In this document: positions 21,608-34,568 of the stretch, in pieces
How positions within the stretch are numbered: the first letter of the stretch is position 1
How the letters are laid out: every line of letters starts with the position of its first letter
Assembly (NCBI GenBank): GCA_004353515.1
Contig: SMNZ01000005.1
Coordinates: 1 to 64,000 of the forward strand
Direction of reading: 5' to 3'
Length of the DNA stretch: 64,000 nucleotides
Source of the DNA: Alteromonadaceae bacterium M269
GTDB lineage: Bacteria > Pseudomonadota > Gammaproteobacteria > Enterobacterales > Alteromonadaceae
Translations under genes and position numbers: made by a program
The notes under the pieces: generated by a model
The model's database searches: none
The model's input: the letters and a program-made list of their open reading frames with translations, nothing else
Told to the model about the DNA's origin: nothing

Positions 21608-21880
21608 GCGAATGACGCCTAAGGAAGGTAATAAAAAAGAATCACGGATGTTGGAGCGACGCTAAGTCGATGGTCATACGCTCTTAGGGAAAAATGCGGG
21701 AATAAAATAAAAAGTGTCATGAAGGCCGATAATAAAAATAATAATTTTTAGGCTTCTAGAATAACAAGAACATCAGAAGCTTCTGATAGGGAAATGTCTA
21801 AGTTCAAGGCGAACAATGGGAGAAGTGTCAACCGACACTCAAGATTACTAAAAAGCGATAGTTAACTATCGCTTTTTTTC
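21608..21880 (+). ncRNA. csrC: candidate CsrA/RsmA-sequestering RNA (CsrB/CsrC type)
   Basis: About 270 bases without a reading frame, with a good promoter at one end and a perfect terminator at the other. It carries seven GGA motifs: AAGGA (21623), ACGGATG (21646), TTGGA (21653), AGGGA (21688), CGGGA (21699), AGGGA (21790) and TGGGA (21819). The second matches the GGAUGU core of the CsrA-preferred site. CCTAAGGAAGG can form a small hairpin with the GGA in its loop. E. coli csrC lies between yihA (engB) and yihI in the same direction; here the RNA sits between engB/cytochrome c4 and yihI. The gene symbol is given on these grounds, without a homology search. Confidence 0.6.
21851..21879 (+). 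terminator. rho-independent terminator of the CsrC-like RNA
   Basis: A perfect palindrome, AAAGCGATAG / CTATCGCTTT around TTAA, followed by a run of T. Confidence 0.9.
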
Positions 21881-22023
21881 TATGTGCTGCATGTAAATAT
21901 TTCCTACACTACTCTATTGACCATCTGCCAAAATAAAAGTTCACAGCTCTTAAGTTAATATGTGAAGCCCTCCTTGCCGGAGCATGTTAAAATTAGCGCG
22001 TCCAGTTTATTAAGAGTTTTTGA

Positions 22024-22482
22024 ATGCCAAAATCACGCCCCCCAAGAAAACCTAAAGCGGTTAGAGAGCAAGAAGCTAGAAAAAAGAAAAAGTCTGTTGG
22101 TCGGCCTGCTGGTAGCCGTCATAGCGAAGGCTTAGCAACAAAAAAATCTTCAGCAGGTAAATCTGTTAACGATCCGCGTGTAGGTAGCAAAAAGCCCGTC
22201 CAGCTTATTGCAGAACCTCAAGCTAAAAGTAAAGAGCCTAAAAAGCGTTATGCTACGCCTCAAAAGGAACTGGAGGCCATTGAAGCAGATGAAAAGCTTA
22301 TGGCTTTGCTCGACAAGCAGGACAATAATGAAACCTTATCGTACGTGGAAAAGGACTACCTAAACACCAAACTGAATAGGCACAAAGTATTGTGTGAGAT
22401 GTTAGGGCTAACCGAAGAGGAAGACGAAGAACCTGATCCAATGGATAATCTGGACCCGATAAACCCAGATGACTTCAGGTAG
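22024..22482 (+). CDS. yihI: Der GTPase-activating protein YihI
   Basis: YihI stimulates GTP hydrolysis by the ribosome-assembly GTPase Der (EngA). The 152-residue protein has the expected layout: a very basic, disordered N-terminus (MPKSRPPRKPKAVREQEARK, then KKKKSVGRPAGSR) and an acidic C-terminal half ending in EEDEEPDPMDNLDPINPDD. The conserved QKELEAIEADEKLMALLD helix lies between. It is followed 17 bases later by a DUF2489 gene in the same direction, an order also found in vibrios and relatives. Confidence 0.9.
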   Translation: MPKSRPPRKPKAVREQEARKKKKSVGRPAGSRHSEGLATKKSSAGKSVNDPRVGSKKPVQLIAEPQAKSKEPKKRYATPQKELEAIEADEKLMALLDKQDNNETLSYVEKDYLNTKLNRHKVLCEMLGLTEEEDEEPDPMDNLDPINPDDFR

Positions 22483-22499
22483 CGAGCAGTACATACGTT

Positions 22500-22943
22500 A
22501 TGATGATTCTATTGATTTCCCTGGCCATACTGATTATTGCTGGTCTGAGCTTCTATGCAGGAAAGCTCCTATGGCAACTCAAACAACAAAATGAACGGCA
22601 ACAGCAAGCACGAAACAAACGCATAGAAACTATCACCGATAGTATTCACGTCATTGCGAAAGCCATGGAGCAGCAACAATGCGATCTCTCTGAGGGATGT
22701 ATTCGCTTGTGTAATTTGCTTAACGCCATTCCGAGCGAATCTCCGGCTGACTACCCTTCACTCTATCCCAATGTATATGAGTTGTTCCATAAAGTTGAGC
22801 ATATGCCGACTCACAAAGCCAGAGAAGCGCTCCCAAAGAAAGAAAGACTAAGGCAAGACATACAACGAGCAGAATGGGAATCAGAGTTAGAAACAGCCAT
22901 CCTGCCCGAATTAGCTAAACTTAAGCAGTTTAACGCTGCTTAG
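22500..22943 (+). CDS. DUF2489 family membrane-anchored protein
   Basis: A 147-residue protein with one N-terminal transmembrane segment (MMILLISLAILIIAGLSFY) and a soluble, helical, cysteine-containing remainder: EQQQCDLSEGCIRLCNLL is the family's signature area. DUF2489 proteins of unknown function are regularly encoded next to yihI. It ends 16 bases before the convergent tag gene. Its role in ribosome assembly, if any, is only suggested by the neighbour. Confidence 0.8.
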   Translation: MMILLISLAILIIAGLSFYAGKLLWQLKQQNERQQQARNKRIETITDSIHVIAKAMEQQQCDLSEGCIRLCNLLNAIPSESPADYPSLYPNVYELFHKVEHMPTHKAREALPKKERLRQDIQRAEWESELETAILPELAKLKQFNAA

Positions 22944-22958
22944 CAGGTTGGCTCTCGA

Positions 22959-23537
22959 CTAACGTCTAGCTTCATCCACACATGCCTGATAAGAGATGCA
23001 ACCCAAGGTATGGTCATTCACCATACCTACCGCTTGCATAAAGGCATAACAAATAGTTGAGCCTACAAAACTGAAACCAAGTTTTTTTAGCTTTTTCGAC
23101 ATTGCATCCGACTCCGGCGTAGTCACTGGAACCTGGCTTTTATCTTCCCACTGATTAATGATGGTTTTATGATCAACAAACTGCCAAATAAAATCAGAAA
23201 AAGACTCACCTGATTCCTCAATAGCTATATAGGCCTTGGCGTTTTTGATAATAGAATTAATCTTGAGACGATTACGCACGATACCCTTATCTTGCATGAG
23301 TCGCTCTACATCTGACTCTGTCATTGTGACTATTTTTTGAGGATCGAAGTTATGAAATGCAGCACGATAGTTCGCTTGTTTTTTCAGAATTGTAATCCAA
23401 CTCAACCCTGCTTGTTGCCCATCAAGGCAAAGCTTTTCGAATAGCTGCTGACTATCAAGTTCAGGCCTCCCCCAAACGTTATCGTGATATTCCTGATAGA
23501 TAGGATCTTTCCCAACCCAAGCACAACGTTCCGACAT
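22959..23537 (-). CDS. tag: DNA-3-methyladenine glycosylase I
   Basis: Tag excises 3-methyladenine from alkylated DNA as the first step of base excision repair. The 192-residue protein has RCAWVGKDPIYQEYHDNVWG near the start and the zinc-ligand set expected from E. coli Tag: Cys5, His18, and His and Cys in NDHTLGC near the end. The catalytic region includes QAGLSWITILKKQANYR. It converges with the DUF2489 gene and diverges from glyQ. Confidence 0.95.
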   Translation of the reverse strand: MSERCAWVGKDPIYQEYHDNVWGRPELDSQQLFEKLCLDGQQAGLSWITILKKQANYRAAFHNFDPQKIVTMTESDVERLMQDKGIVRNRLKINSIIKNAKAYIAIEESGESFSDFIWQFVDHKTIINQWEDKSQVPVTTPESDAMSKKLKKLGFSFVGSTICYAFMQAVGMVNDHTLGCISYQACVDEARR

Positions 23538-23651
23538 AGTCCAAATTACCTTTTATTAACGGCTTGAAAAGAATTAAGCCTACATTCAAGACGCGACAAA
23601 AGGTATACTTTGCGCCTTTTTATTAATTTAGTCATATAGCATTTAGAACTC

Positions 23652-24566
23652 ATGCAGAAATTTGATATTAAAACCTTTCAAGGTTTGGTTTTAGCCTTAC
23701 AAGATTTTTGGGCTAGACAAGGATGTGTCATCATTCAACCTCTGGATATGGAAGTTGGAGCAGGCACTTTTCATCCAATGACTTTTCTGCGAGCTATCGG
23801 CCCCGAGCCAATCAGCAGTGCTTATGTTCAACCTTGCAGAAGGCCTACGGATGGTCGCTACGGCGAAAATCCTAACAGGCTACAACACTATTACCAGTTC
23901 CAGGTTATGCTCAAGCCTTCACCTGACAATATTCAAGAGCTTTACTTAGAGTCATTGAAAGAGCTTGGCTTTGATCCGCTAACACATGACATAAGATTTG
24001 TAGAAGATAACTGGGAATCCCCTACCCTTGGAGCTTGGGGTTTAGGTTGGGAAATCTGGCTTAACGGCATGGAAGTTACTCAGTTTACCTACTTCCAACA
24101 AGTTGGCGGGCTTGAGTGCAAACCTGTTACGGGAGAAATTACCTACGGTTTAGAACGTCTCGCAATGTATATCCAAGGTGTAGATAGCATCTACGATCTC
24201 GTTTGGGCAGACGGCCCTATGGGACGCGTGACTTATGGCGACGTTTTCCTACAAAACGAAATAGAGCAGTCAACTTATAACTTTGAATATGCAGATGTCG
24301 ATGCGCTATTCAAAACATTCGACCAAGCGGAGAAAGAAAGTCAGTTGTTGATTGAAAAAAATCTTCCGTTACCAGCTTACGAACAGGTGATGAAAGCCTC
24401 TCATGCTTTCAATTTATTAGATGCGAGGCATGCTATCTCCGTGACTGAAAGACAACGCTACATACTGAGAGTGAGATCGCTCTCAAAAGCTTGCGCGGAA
24501 AGTTATTTTGAAGCCCGTGAGAAGTTAGGCTTCCCAATGTGTAAGGAGGAACAAGCCAATGGATAA
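23652..24566 (+). CDS. glyQ: glycyl-tRNA synthetase alpha subunit
   Basis: GlyQ is the catalytic subunit of the bacterial alpha2beta2 glycyl-tRNA synthetase, charging tRNAGly. The 304-residue protein is standard length and shows class II motifs: [20 protein letters not shown] at the N-terminus, [20 protein letters not shown] (motif 2) and [15 protein letters not shown] (motif 3). Its end overlaps glyS by eight bases, so the two subunits are made together. Confidence 0.97.
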   Translation: MQKFDIKTFQGLVLALQDFWARQGCVIIQPLDMEVGAGTFHPMTFLRAIGPEPISSAYVQPCRRPTDGRYGENPNRLQHYYQFQVMLKPSPDNIQELYLESLKELGFDPLTHDIRFVEDNWESPTLGAWGLGWEIWLNGMEVTQFTYFQQVGGLECKPVTGEITYGLERLAMYIQGVDSIYDLVWADGPMGRVTYGDVFLQNEIEQSTYNFEYADVDALFKTFDQAEKESQLLIEKNLPLPAYEQVMKASHAFNLLDARHAISVTERQRYILRVRSLSKACAESYFEAREKLGFPMCKEEQANG

Positions 24567-26628
24567 GAACAATCTTATTGTAGAACTAGGAACAGAAGAA
24601 CTTCCTCCTAAAGCACTTAAAACGCTCGCTGAATCATTTTGCCAAAACACTGAACAATTGTTGGTTAAAGCAGGTTTTGGATTTGAAGAAATACGCTGGT
24701 ACGCTGCACCTAGACGCTTGGCACTTTATGTAAAGCAGTTAGACGCTCAACAACCTGATCGAGTCGTCGAAAAGAAAGGACCAGCAGAAAGTGCCGCATT
24801 TGATGAAACAGGCTCCCCTTCTAAAGCAGCCTTGGGTTGGGCCAAGTCTTGTGGCATCACCGTAGAAGAGGCACAGCGTTTAACCACAGACAAAGGCACA
24901 TGGCTACTGCATAAAGCGACTGTTGCTGGTAAGTCACTTAAGGCGGAGTTACCTGCTATTGTATCTCAGGCGCTCAGTAAGCTACCCATTCCTAAACCTA
25001 TGCGTTGGGGAAGTAAAACAACGCAGTTTATCCGTCCCGTACATACGTTATGCATGTTATTTGGTAATGCATTGATCGAGGGTGAAGTCCTTGGTGTTAA
25101 GTCGTCTAATGTAATTCGTGGGCATAGGTTCCATGCAGATAAGCCTGTCGTACTATGTCACGCCGATAGTTACCTAGAAACGTTAGAAAAAGCCTATGTC
25201 ATTGCCGACTTTGGTCAACGCAGAGCTAAAATCCAATCGTCGTTATCTGAGCTCTGTGAGAAGCTCAATGCACAGGTCACTGACGACGATGATCTATTGG
25301 ATGAGGTTACAGCTCTAGTTGAGTGGCCTGTCGTTTTGACTGCGGAGTTCGATGCTAAGTTCTTAACCGTTCCTAAAGAAGCACTCATCTACACAATGAA
25401 GGATGACCAAAAGTATTTCCCTTTACTTGATCAAGATGGCAACTTGCTTTCAACCTTCGCATTTGTGAGTAATATCGAGAGTAAAGATTCTTCAGTCGTT
25501 ACTAAAGGTAATGAACGAGTTATTCGCCCAAGATTGGCGGATGCTGAGTTTTTCTTCAATACCGATAAAAAGACTTCTCTCGAATCAAGATTAACCAGTC
25601 TTGATTCTATTTTGTTTCAAAAACAACTAGGTACGGTAAAAGATAAAGCTAAAAGAATAGCATCTCTTTCAGAGTATCTTGCCAAAGTAATCAGTGCTGA
25701 TAGCGCTTTAGCAAAAAGAGCTGGGCTACTTGCTAAAACTGATCTCGTGTCTAACATGGTCATGGAGTTCCCAGATGTTCAGGGAAGCATGGGTAAACAC
25801 TATGCACTTAATGATGGCGAAAACCCACAAGTTGCTGAAGCAATAGAACAACAATACAAGCCTAAGTTTTCTGGTGATACTTTGCCTTCGGATGGCGTTA
25901 GCCAATCTGTCGCGATGGCAGACAAGATAGATACATTAGTCGGTATCTTTGGCATTGGGCAAATACCTAAGGGTGATAAAGACCCCTTTGCATTGAGACG
26001 TGCCGCAATAGGCTTGTTAAGAATTATTATTGAAAACAACATCCGTCTTGATTTAAAAGACGTTGTAGCACAAGCAGTAAACTTGTTTGGTTCTAAACTA
26101 ACCAGCGCTTCGGTAGAAGGCGATGTTATCGAGTTTATTCTGAGTCGCTTGAAAAGTTGGTATCAGGATAAAGGAGTATCATCACAGATATTCCAGGCAG
26201 TTATGTACAACACACCAACAGATTTATTGGATTTTGATGCACGTATAGATGCTGTTCGTTACTTTGCGAACCTAGAAGCTGCAGAGCCGCTCTCAGCGGC
26301 TAATAAGCGAGTAGCTAACATATTGGCTAAGAATTCTGATTTAAACACTCAAGATGTAGATACAGGGCTATTTACTGAAGCAGCGGAATCTTCACTCTAT
26401 GAAAACCTGCAATCAGCAAAAGAAGAGTTAAAGACATTTCAGGATTCGTCTAGTTACCAACAAATATTGGAACGTTTAGCGTCATTGCGAGGTCCAATAG
26501 ATTCGTTTTTTGATTCGGTTATGGTTATGGCTGATGATGAAAAGGTAAAACTAAATAGACTTGCGCTTCTAAAGGAACTGAGGCAACTATTCTTAGTTGT
26601 TGCCGATATTTCAGTTCTAGGTAAGTAA
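24559..26628 (+). CDS. glyS: glycyl-tRNA synthetase beta subunit
   Basis: GlyS is the tRNA-recognising subunit that partners GlyQ. The 689-residue protein begins with the family's [18 protein letters not shown], has the conserved PKPMRWGS block and the HD-like [20 protein letters not shown] segment, and ends with an anticodon-binding helical domain. A strong AAGGAGG lies 9-15 bases before the ATG, inside the end of glyQ. A small lipoprotein gene follows after ten bases. Confidence 0.97.
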   Translation: MDKNNLIVELGTEELPPKALKTLAESFCQNTEQLLVKAGFGFEEIRWYAAPRRLALYVKQLDAQQPDRVVEKKGPAESAAFDETGSPSKAALGWAKSCGITVEEAQRLTTDKGTWLLHKATVAGKSLKAELPAIVSQALSKLPIPKPMRWGSKTTQFIRPVHTLCMLFGNALIEGEVLGVKSSNVIRGHRFHADKPVVLCHADSYLETLEKAYVIADFGQRRAKIQSSLSELCEKLNAQVTDDDDLLDEVTALVEWPVVLTAEFDAKFLTVPKEALIYTMKDDQKYFPLLDQDGNLLSTFAFVSNIESKDSSVVTKGNERVIRPRLADAEFFFNTDKKTSLESRLTSLDSILFQKQLGTVKDKAKRIASLSEYLAKVISADSALAKRAGLLAKTDLVSNMVMEFPDVQGSMGKHYALNDGENPQVAEAIEQQYKPKFSGDTLPSDGVSQSVAMADKIDTLVGIFGIGQIPKGDKDPFALRRAAIGLLRIIIENNIRLDLKDVVAQAVNLFGSKLTSASVEGDVIEFILSRLKSWYQDKGVSSQIFQAVMYNTPTDLLDFDARIDAVRYFANLEAAEPLSAANKRVANILAKNSDLNTQDVDTGLFTEAAESSLYENLQSAKEELKTFQDSSSYQQILERLASLRGPIDSFFDSVMVMADDEKVKLNRLALLKELRQLFLVVADISVLGK

Positions 26629-26638
26629 CGAGGTTAAT

Positions 26639-27103
26639 ATGCTACAAAAGATGCTGACTCGCACGAGTATTGCCCCCTTAACATTGGTTTTGTTTATTGG
26701 AGGGTGTGCAACATCACAATCCCCCTCTACCCAAACAGTCGTAGGAGCAGCATCTTTAGACAAACCTCTATACCTTATTGGCTCGTTTAATTGGTGGGAA
26801 GTCGACGAAAAGTACGTCTTTACAGAAGTAACTCGAGGAGAGTATTCAACGAAAGTTGAGTTAATAGCCGATGGCCAACCTTACGATTTTATTATCGCAG
26901 ATGCCAAGTGGTCTCCAGGTTACACCTGTGGTTATCGTTCCAAAAATACTGATCGTGTGTTAGAACTCAACAAATCCTCTGATGCTAATTGCACAAGTAG
27001 AACTAATAACTTCCAGTTCAAACCTACAGCCAACGGTACTTATACAGTCACAATAAACCTATCAAAGGAAGTTCCAAGAGTCTCCTTATCGCAAGATTCA
27101 TAA
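26639..27103 (+). CDS. predicted outer-membrane lipoprotein with starch-binding-like (E-set) fold
   Basis: A 154-residue protein with a lipoprotein signal peptide: hydrophobic core then the lipobox FIGGC with the lipidated cysteine at about 23. The mature part resembles the immunoglobulin-like E-set/CBM48 domain of pullulanases and glycogen-binding proteins (PLYLIGSFNWWEVDEKYVF near its start, then YDFIIADAKWSPGYTCGY). Two cysteines in the mature domain could form a disulfide. No catalytic domain is attached. The family call is tentative and no function is assigned. It follows glyS in the same direction and may be carried on its transcript. Confidence 0.6.
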   Translation: MLQKMLTRTSIAPLTLVLFIGGCATSQSPSTQTVVGAASLDKPLYLIGSFNWWEVDEKYVFTEVTRGEYSTKVELIADGQPYDFIIADAKWSPGYTCGYRSKNTDRVLELNKSSDANCTSRTNNFQFKPTANGTYTVTINLSKEVPRVSLSQDS

Positions 27104-27274
27104 AGATAGATTAGTTGTTTTAAGTACCTATCTCAATCTCACTTCGAGTAAATATTCGAAGTCACCTATTTATCTCACCTATAGCTTAATAAGCAAAATC
27201 GCTATATAACGCCCTATCCAAAAATATTTTTGCTTAATTGTACAGAGAGCTTCTGATAATTATTTTTGGATATA

Positions 27275-27303
27275 AAAAAGGCGGTTTTTATAACCGCCTT
27301 TTC
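27275..27303. terminator. bidirectional terminator between lipoprotein gene and gyrB
   Basis: AAAGGCGGTT / AACCGCCTTT with a five-base loop, flanked by A on the left and T on the right, so it can stop transcription from both convergent sides. The rest of the 27104-27331 gap is AT-rich with no gene visible. Confidence 0.85.
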
Positions 27304-27331
27304 CTTATTCAAGTGTCTAAGATTTTAGTTT

Positions 27332-30840
<3,509 letters not shown>

Positions 30841-30884
30841 TTTAGCTGTTACTTATTAATTTTTAGTTTATAAGCCTGACTTGA

Positions 30885-31988
30885 CTAAAGCCTCATTGGC
30901 ATGATGACATATAATGCACTATCGTCAGTTGCGTCTTCTATCAGAGCACTACTGTTCGAATCGGAAAGCGCAATCTGAACTTGATCAGAGTTAATGTTAT
31001 TTAGGACATCAATCAAATAAGCGACGTTAAAACCTATTTCTAGATCATCTCCTTCATAATCGACATCAACAACTTCGTATGCTTCTTCCTGTTCAGGGTT
31101 ATTAGCGGTTATACGAACCTCACCAGACGTTATGTTTAACCGAACGCCTCTGAATTTTTCATTTGAAAGGATCGCTGCTCTAACAAACGCATTTTTTAGA
31201 ACCTGCTTATCCGCAATTATAGTTTTGTCGCCATCTTTAGGAAGCACGCGACGATAGTCAGGGAAACGACCATCAACAAGTTTACTCGTAAAGATAAAAT
31301 CGTTAGAGAACAAACGGATATGATTGCTACCGATTTGAACCTTAACCGGCCTATCGTTATCTTCAACTAAACGAGAGATTTCGAGAACACCTTTACGAGG
31401 AATGATAACCTGTCTAACTGGTAACGTATTGGCAGTATAAGCTTGCCTACAAAGTGCAAGCCTATGGCCATCTGTTGCTACGGAGCGAATTAAATTTTCT
31501 TCAGTTTCAAGCGACATACCATTCAGGTAGTAGCGAACATCTTGTTGCGCCATAGAAAACTGAGTGCTTTCTATCAGCTTCTTCAATTCACTCTGCGAAA
31601 TTTCAAACTCTACCTCACCTTGCCAATCTTCAAGGTTAGGATAATCTTCGGCTGATAATGTAGACAAAGTATATTTACTACGCCCTGACTTAATCACCGC
31701 TTTATTAGCATCAACAACAAATTGAATGTCGCTGCCATCATTAAAGCCCTTAACGATATCAACCAGCTTTTTCGCAGGTACTGTAATTTCGCCTTCGGTA
31801 AATTCACCTTCAAGTATTGTACTGGAGATCAGCTCGACTTCTAAATCCGTGCCTGTTAACCAAAGTGCATCCTCACTCACCTTGATTAACACGTTTGATA
31901 AAATTGGAAGTGTATGACGTCTTTCAACAGCTCCAGACACCAATTGCAATGGCAATAAGAAGTTCTCTCGGCTTATGTTAAATTTCAT
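30885..31988 (-). CDS. dnaN: DNA polymerase III beta sliding clamp
   Basis: DnaN forms the dimeric ring that tethers replicative polymerase to DNA. The 367-residue protein shows three consecutive clamp domains, the start MKFNISRENFLLPLQLVSGAV with its conserved spacing, and the C-terminal YVIMPMRL that lines the partner-binding pocket. A GAGAGA ribosome site precedes the ATG. It is 13 bases downstream of dnaA and 44 bases upstream of recF, in the classical order. Confidence 0.98.
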   Translation of the reverse strand: MKFNISRENFLLPLQLVSGAVERRHTLPILSNVLIKVSEDALWLTGTDLEVELISSTILEGEFTEGEITVPAKKLVDIVKGFNDGSDIQFVVDANKAVIKSGRSKYTLSTLSAEDYPNLEDWQGEVEFEISQSELKKLIESTQFSMAQQDVRYYLNGMSLETEENLIRSVATDGHRLALCRQAYTANTLPVRQVIIPRKGVLEISRLVEDNDRPVKVQIGSNHIRLFSNDFIFTSKLVDGRFPDYRRVLPKDGDKTIIADKQVLKNAFVRAAILSNEKFRGVRLNITSGEVRITANNPEQEEAYEVVDVDYEGDDLEIGFNVAYLIDVLNNINSDQVQIALSDSNSSALIEDATDDSALYVIMPMRL

Positions 31989-32001
31989 TTTATCTCTCGT
32001 A

Positions 32002-33369
32002 TTAAGATGTCAAGGTACGGATTAAGTTTTGATAGTCTTCTTTAATGTCGTGACTTTCTTCTTTTAGCTGCACTATCTTTCTACATGCATGCAAAACGGT
32101 TGTATGATCACGTCCACCAAAAGCATCGCCTATCTCAGGCAAGCTGCGATTTGTTAATTCTTTAGCCAATGCCATTGCCATTTGTCTTGGCCTGGCAACA
32201 CTGCGGCTACGTCGCTTTGATAAAATATCGGCTAGCTTAATCTTATAATATTCTGCAACCGTCTTTTGTATGTTATCTATGGTAACCAATTTTTCTTGTA
32301 AGGCTAGTAAATCTCTTAGTGCTTCCCTTACAAAATCAATCGTAATAGGTCTACCTGTAAAATTAGCATTAGCAATAACACGATTCAACGCACCTTCAAG
32401 TTCACGAACATTTGATCTGAGTCTCTTAGCAATAAAAAACGCAACTTCATCAGGCAGATGGATTCTATTCTCTAACCCTTTCCTCTTTAATATTGCAACC
32501 CGAGTTTCTAATTCTGGGGGTTCAATGGCAATGGTTAATCCCCAACCAAAACGTGACTTCAATCGATCTTCTACGCCGTCGATTTCTTTAGGGTATCTGT
32601 CAGAAGTCAATATGATCTGCTGATTACCTTCGAGCAATGCATTGAACGTATGAAAAAACTCTTCTTGCGAGCGGTCTTTATTAGCAAAGAACTGTATGTC
32701 ATCTATTAACAATGCATCTACCGAACGGTAGTAACGTTTAAACTCTTCTATAGCATTATTTTGTAATGCTTTAACCATGTCCTGAACAAAACGCTCCGAA
32801 TGCATATAAACAACGGTTGCATCCTTTTTCTTATTCAATATGCCGTTACCCACCGCATGCAATAAGTGAGTTTTACCTAGTCCAGTACCACCGTAAATAA
32901 ATAATGGATTATAGGCACCACCGGGATTATCGGAAACCTGAGTCGATGCAGCTCGTGCAAGCTGGTTTGACTTACCTTCGACGAAATTATCGAATTGATA
33001 TGTCGGGTTAATATTGCTTTTATGCGCAGGTACCGCAATTTTTGGAGCTACCTTAGCCTTGTCTGGAGCCTTAACGACTTTAGCACTTGGTTTAGAGTTC
33101 GTTGTTGTTTGCGCAACATAATTAGCTGAAGGTGCAGAACCGACTTCAAAAATAAGTTGAGGCGCATCACCGTTAGTTAACTCTTCAAAAAGTGAGGTTA
33201 TTGTCGTGATGTACTTTTCTCTAACCCAATCGAGAACGAAGCGATTTGGAGCCAATAAAGTCACTACATTACCGTCGGTAGTTGCTTTTAGTGGTCTTAT
33301 CCACATGCTAAATTGTTGAGTCGGTAGATCTTGTTGTAAGCGATCTAGGCATTGCTCCCACAATGACAT
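32002..33369 (-). CDS. dnaA: chromosomal replication initiator protein DnaA
   Basis: DnaA binds TTATCCACA boxes at oriC and melts the origin. The 455-residue protein has domain I (about 1-85, [20 protein letters not shown]), a variable lysine/alanine/proline-rich linker, the AAA+ core ([15 protein letters not shown] Walker [10 protein letters not shown] Walker B, the SRFGWGL sensor/box VII area), and domain IV with the DNA-binding signature [15 protein letters not shown]. Perfect DnaA boxes upstream suggest autoregulation. It leads the leftward dnaA-dnaN-recF-gyrB operon. Confidence 0.98.
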   Translation of the reverse strand: MSLWEQCLDRLQQDLPTQQFSMWIRPLKATTDGNVVTLLAPNRFVLDWVREKYITTITSLFEELTNGDAPQLIFEVGSAPSANYVAQTTTNSKPSAKVVKAPDKAKVAPKIAVPAHKSNINPTYQFDNFVEGKSNQLARAASTQVSDNPGGAYNPLFIYGGTGLGKTHLLHAVGNGILNKKKDATVVYMHSERFVQDMVKALQNNAIEEFKRYYRSVDALLIDDIQFFANKDRSQEEFFHTFNALLEGNQQIILTSDRYPKEIDGVEDRLKSRFGWGLTIAIEPPELETRVAILKRKGLENRIHLPDEVAFFIAKRLRSNVRELEGALNRVIANANFTGRPITIDFVREALRDLLALQEKLVTIDNIQKTVAEYYKIKLADILSKRRSRSVARPRQMAMALAKELTNRSLPEIGDAFGGRDHTTVLHACRKIVQLKEESHDIKEDYQNLIRTLTS

Positions 33370-33514
33370 AAATAGTTCCCTTCAAATACCCCGTATTTAT
33401 GCAGTCCAAGAAAGCGTCGAAACCAAAACAGAAGGTGCGAGGTGTAAAGTTAATTTGAGATTGATAAGTAAATTCGACAAGTGTTGCGTCGACTAATTGC
33501 TATTATTCTCCGTT

Positions 33515-33523
33515 TTATCCACA
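33515..33523 (+). promoter_or_regulatory. DnaA box upstream of dnaA
   Basis: Perfect TTATCCACA about 150 bases before the dnaA start; suited to autoregulation by DnaA. Confidence 0.75.
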
Positions 33524-33665
33524 TACGCAATAAGGAATTTGGATAAATTAAAGATATTTGAAAAATAAATCATAAATATTTGTTTTTATTATATATATTT
33601 CGGAATTATAAAAACTAATTCTTCACTACATATGAGTCTAAACAGAGATTTTATTTAATAAAAAC

Positions 33666-33695
33666 TTGACAAATTGTGGATAACAAATCTAATTT
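33666..33695 (+). promoter_or_regulatory. rpmH-rnpA promoter
   Basis: -35 TTGACA (33666-33671), 18-base spacer, -10 TAATTT (33690-33695), about 145 bases upstream of rpmH. The spacer contains a perfect DnaA box, so DnaA could compete with RNA polymerase here. Confidence 0.65.
33675..33683 (-). promoter_or_regulatory. DnaA box inside rpmH promoter spacer
   Basis: TGTGGATAA, the reverse complement of a perfect DnaA box, lying between the -35 and -10 of the rpmH promoter. Confidence 0.75.
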
Positions 33696-33839
33696 AATGA
33701 AGTTATTAACAAAGCGGCGAATATTTATTCGTTTTAAAAAGCAGAAGATCAATTGACAAATCCCAAAATGATCTCTAGAATTCGCCGTCCTTTTAGCACC
33801 AAGGTGCTTTTTCTTAAATTACAAACGATGGACTAGGTC

Positions 33840-33974
33840 ATGAAAAGAACATTTCAACCAAGTAACATTAAGCGTAAGCGCAGCCACGGCTTCCGTGCTC
33901 GTATGGCGACAAAAAATGGCCGTAAAGTTCTGGCTAGTCGTCGTGCAAAAGGCCGTGCACGTTTATCTGCTTAA
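33840..33974 (+). CDS. rpmH: 50S ribosomal protein L34
   Basis: The 44-residue L34 of the large ribosomal subunit: [20 protein letters not shown] followed by the arginine/lysine-rich remainder ending GRARLSA. It matches the universal L34 sequence nearly residue for residue. It is the first gene of rpmH-rnpA-yidD-yidC, divergent from dnaA. Confidence 0.98.
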   Translation: MKRTFQPSNIKRKRSHGFRARMATKNGRKVLASRRAKGRARLSA

Positions 33975-33990
33975 TAAAAATAAATGATAA

Positions 33991-34341
33991 GTGGGTGAGC
34001 AATTCACTAGGGAGTTAAGATTATTAACTCCCATCCACTTTAAATTCGTCTTTGACGATGCAACTCCAGCAGTATCTCCTCAATTAACTATCTTAGCTCG
34101 TTCTAATTCTCTCGATTTTCCGAGACTAGGCATTACTATCGCTAAAAAAAGAGTTAAGCTAGCGCACGATCGAAATCGAATAAAAAGACTCATTCGAGAA
34201 AGTTTTCGCAAACACCAACTTGAACTTCCTAAAACTGACATCATTGTTATAGGTAAGAACGGCTTGGATAAACTTAGCAATGAAGAAATTTTTAACTTAC
34301 TGAACAAGTTATGGAAAAAGCTCTCTCACCGTTGCAAGTAA
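33991..34341 (+). CDS. rnpA: ribonuclease P protein component
   Basis: RnpA supports the RNase P RNA in removing 5' leaders from tRNA precursors. The 116-residue basic protein contains the RNR motif in the [14 protein letters not shown] helix and the N-terminal [15 protein letters not shown] at 33991 is the start that gives the family N-terminus; no in-frame ATG is near. It begins 16 bases after rpmH and overlaps yidD by 31 bases. Confidence 0.96.
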   Translation: MGEQFTRELRLLTPIHFKFVFDDATPAVSPQLTILARSNSLDFPRLGITIAKKRVKLAHDRNRIKRLIRESFRKHQLELPKTDIIVIGKNGLDKLSNEEIFNLLNKLWKKLSHRCK

Positions 34342-34562
34342 TCTTCATTGGCTTAATCAAGCTATATCAGCGATTTATTTCGCCTATGCTTGGTTCCAAT
34401 TGTCGATTCCAACCAACCTGCTCTCAATATACTTTGCAAGCAATTGCTACCCATGGTGTCATTAAAGGTTGTTGGTTAGGAGCGAAAAGAATTGGCAAAT
34501 GCCACCCCTTACATCCCGGCGGAGACGATCCGGTACCGTTAAACAAATCTGGTAATAAGTAG
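34311..34562 (+). CDS. yidD: membrane protein insertion efficiency factor YidD
   Basis: An 83-residue protein of the YidD family, which assists YidC-dependent insertion of inner-membrane proteins. It has an N-terminal amphipathic segment and the signature [19 protein letters not shown] with three conserved cysteines (the third in GCWLG), then [14 protein letters not shown]. It starts inside rnpA and ends six bases before yidC. Confidence 0.96.
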   Translation: MEKALSPLQVIFIGLIKLYQRFISPMLGSNCRFQPTCSQYTLQAIATHGVIKGCWLGAKRIGKCHPLHPGGDDPVPLNKSGNK

Positions 34563-34568
34563 TTATTT

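Larger units (their letters stand above)
33370..33839. other. dnaA-rpmH divergent intergenic region
   Basis: 470 bases, very AT-rich between about 33540 and 33720, with two perfect DnaA boxes (33515 and 33675), a good rpmH promoter, and near-box TTTGGATAA at 33539. In many bacteria oriC lies here, but only a couple of GATC sites are present. The dense GATC/DnaA-box region at 44.5 kb is the better origin, and this segment is best read as the promoter region of the two divergent operons. Confidence 0.7.

Noticed and set aside
33370-33839. dnaA-rpmH gap as the replication origin
   Set aside because: It is AT-rich with two perfect DnaA boxes, but has few GATC sites, and the 44.5-45.0 kb region is far richer in boxes and GATC.
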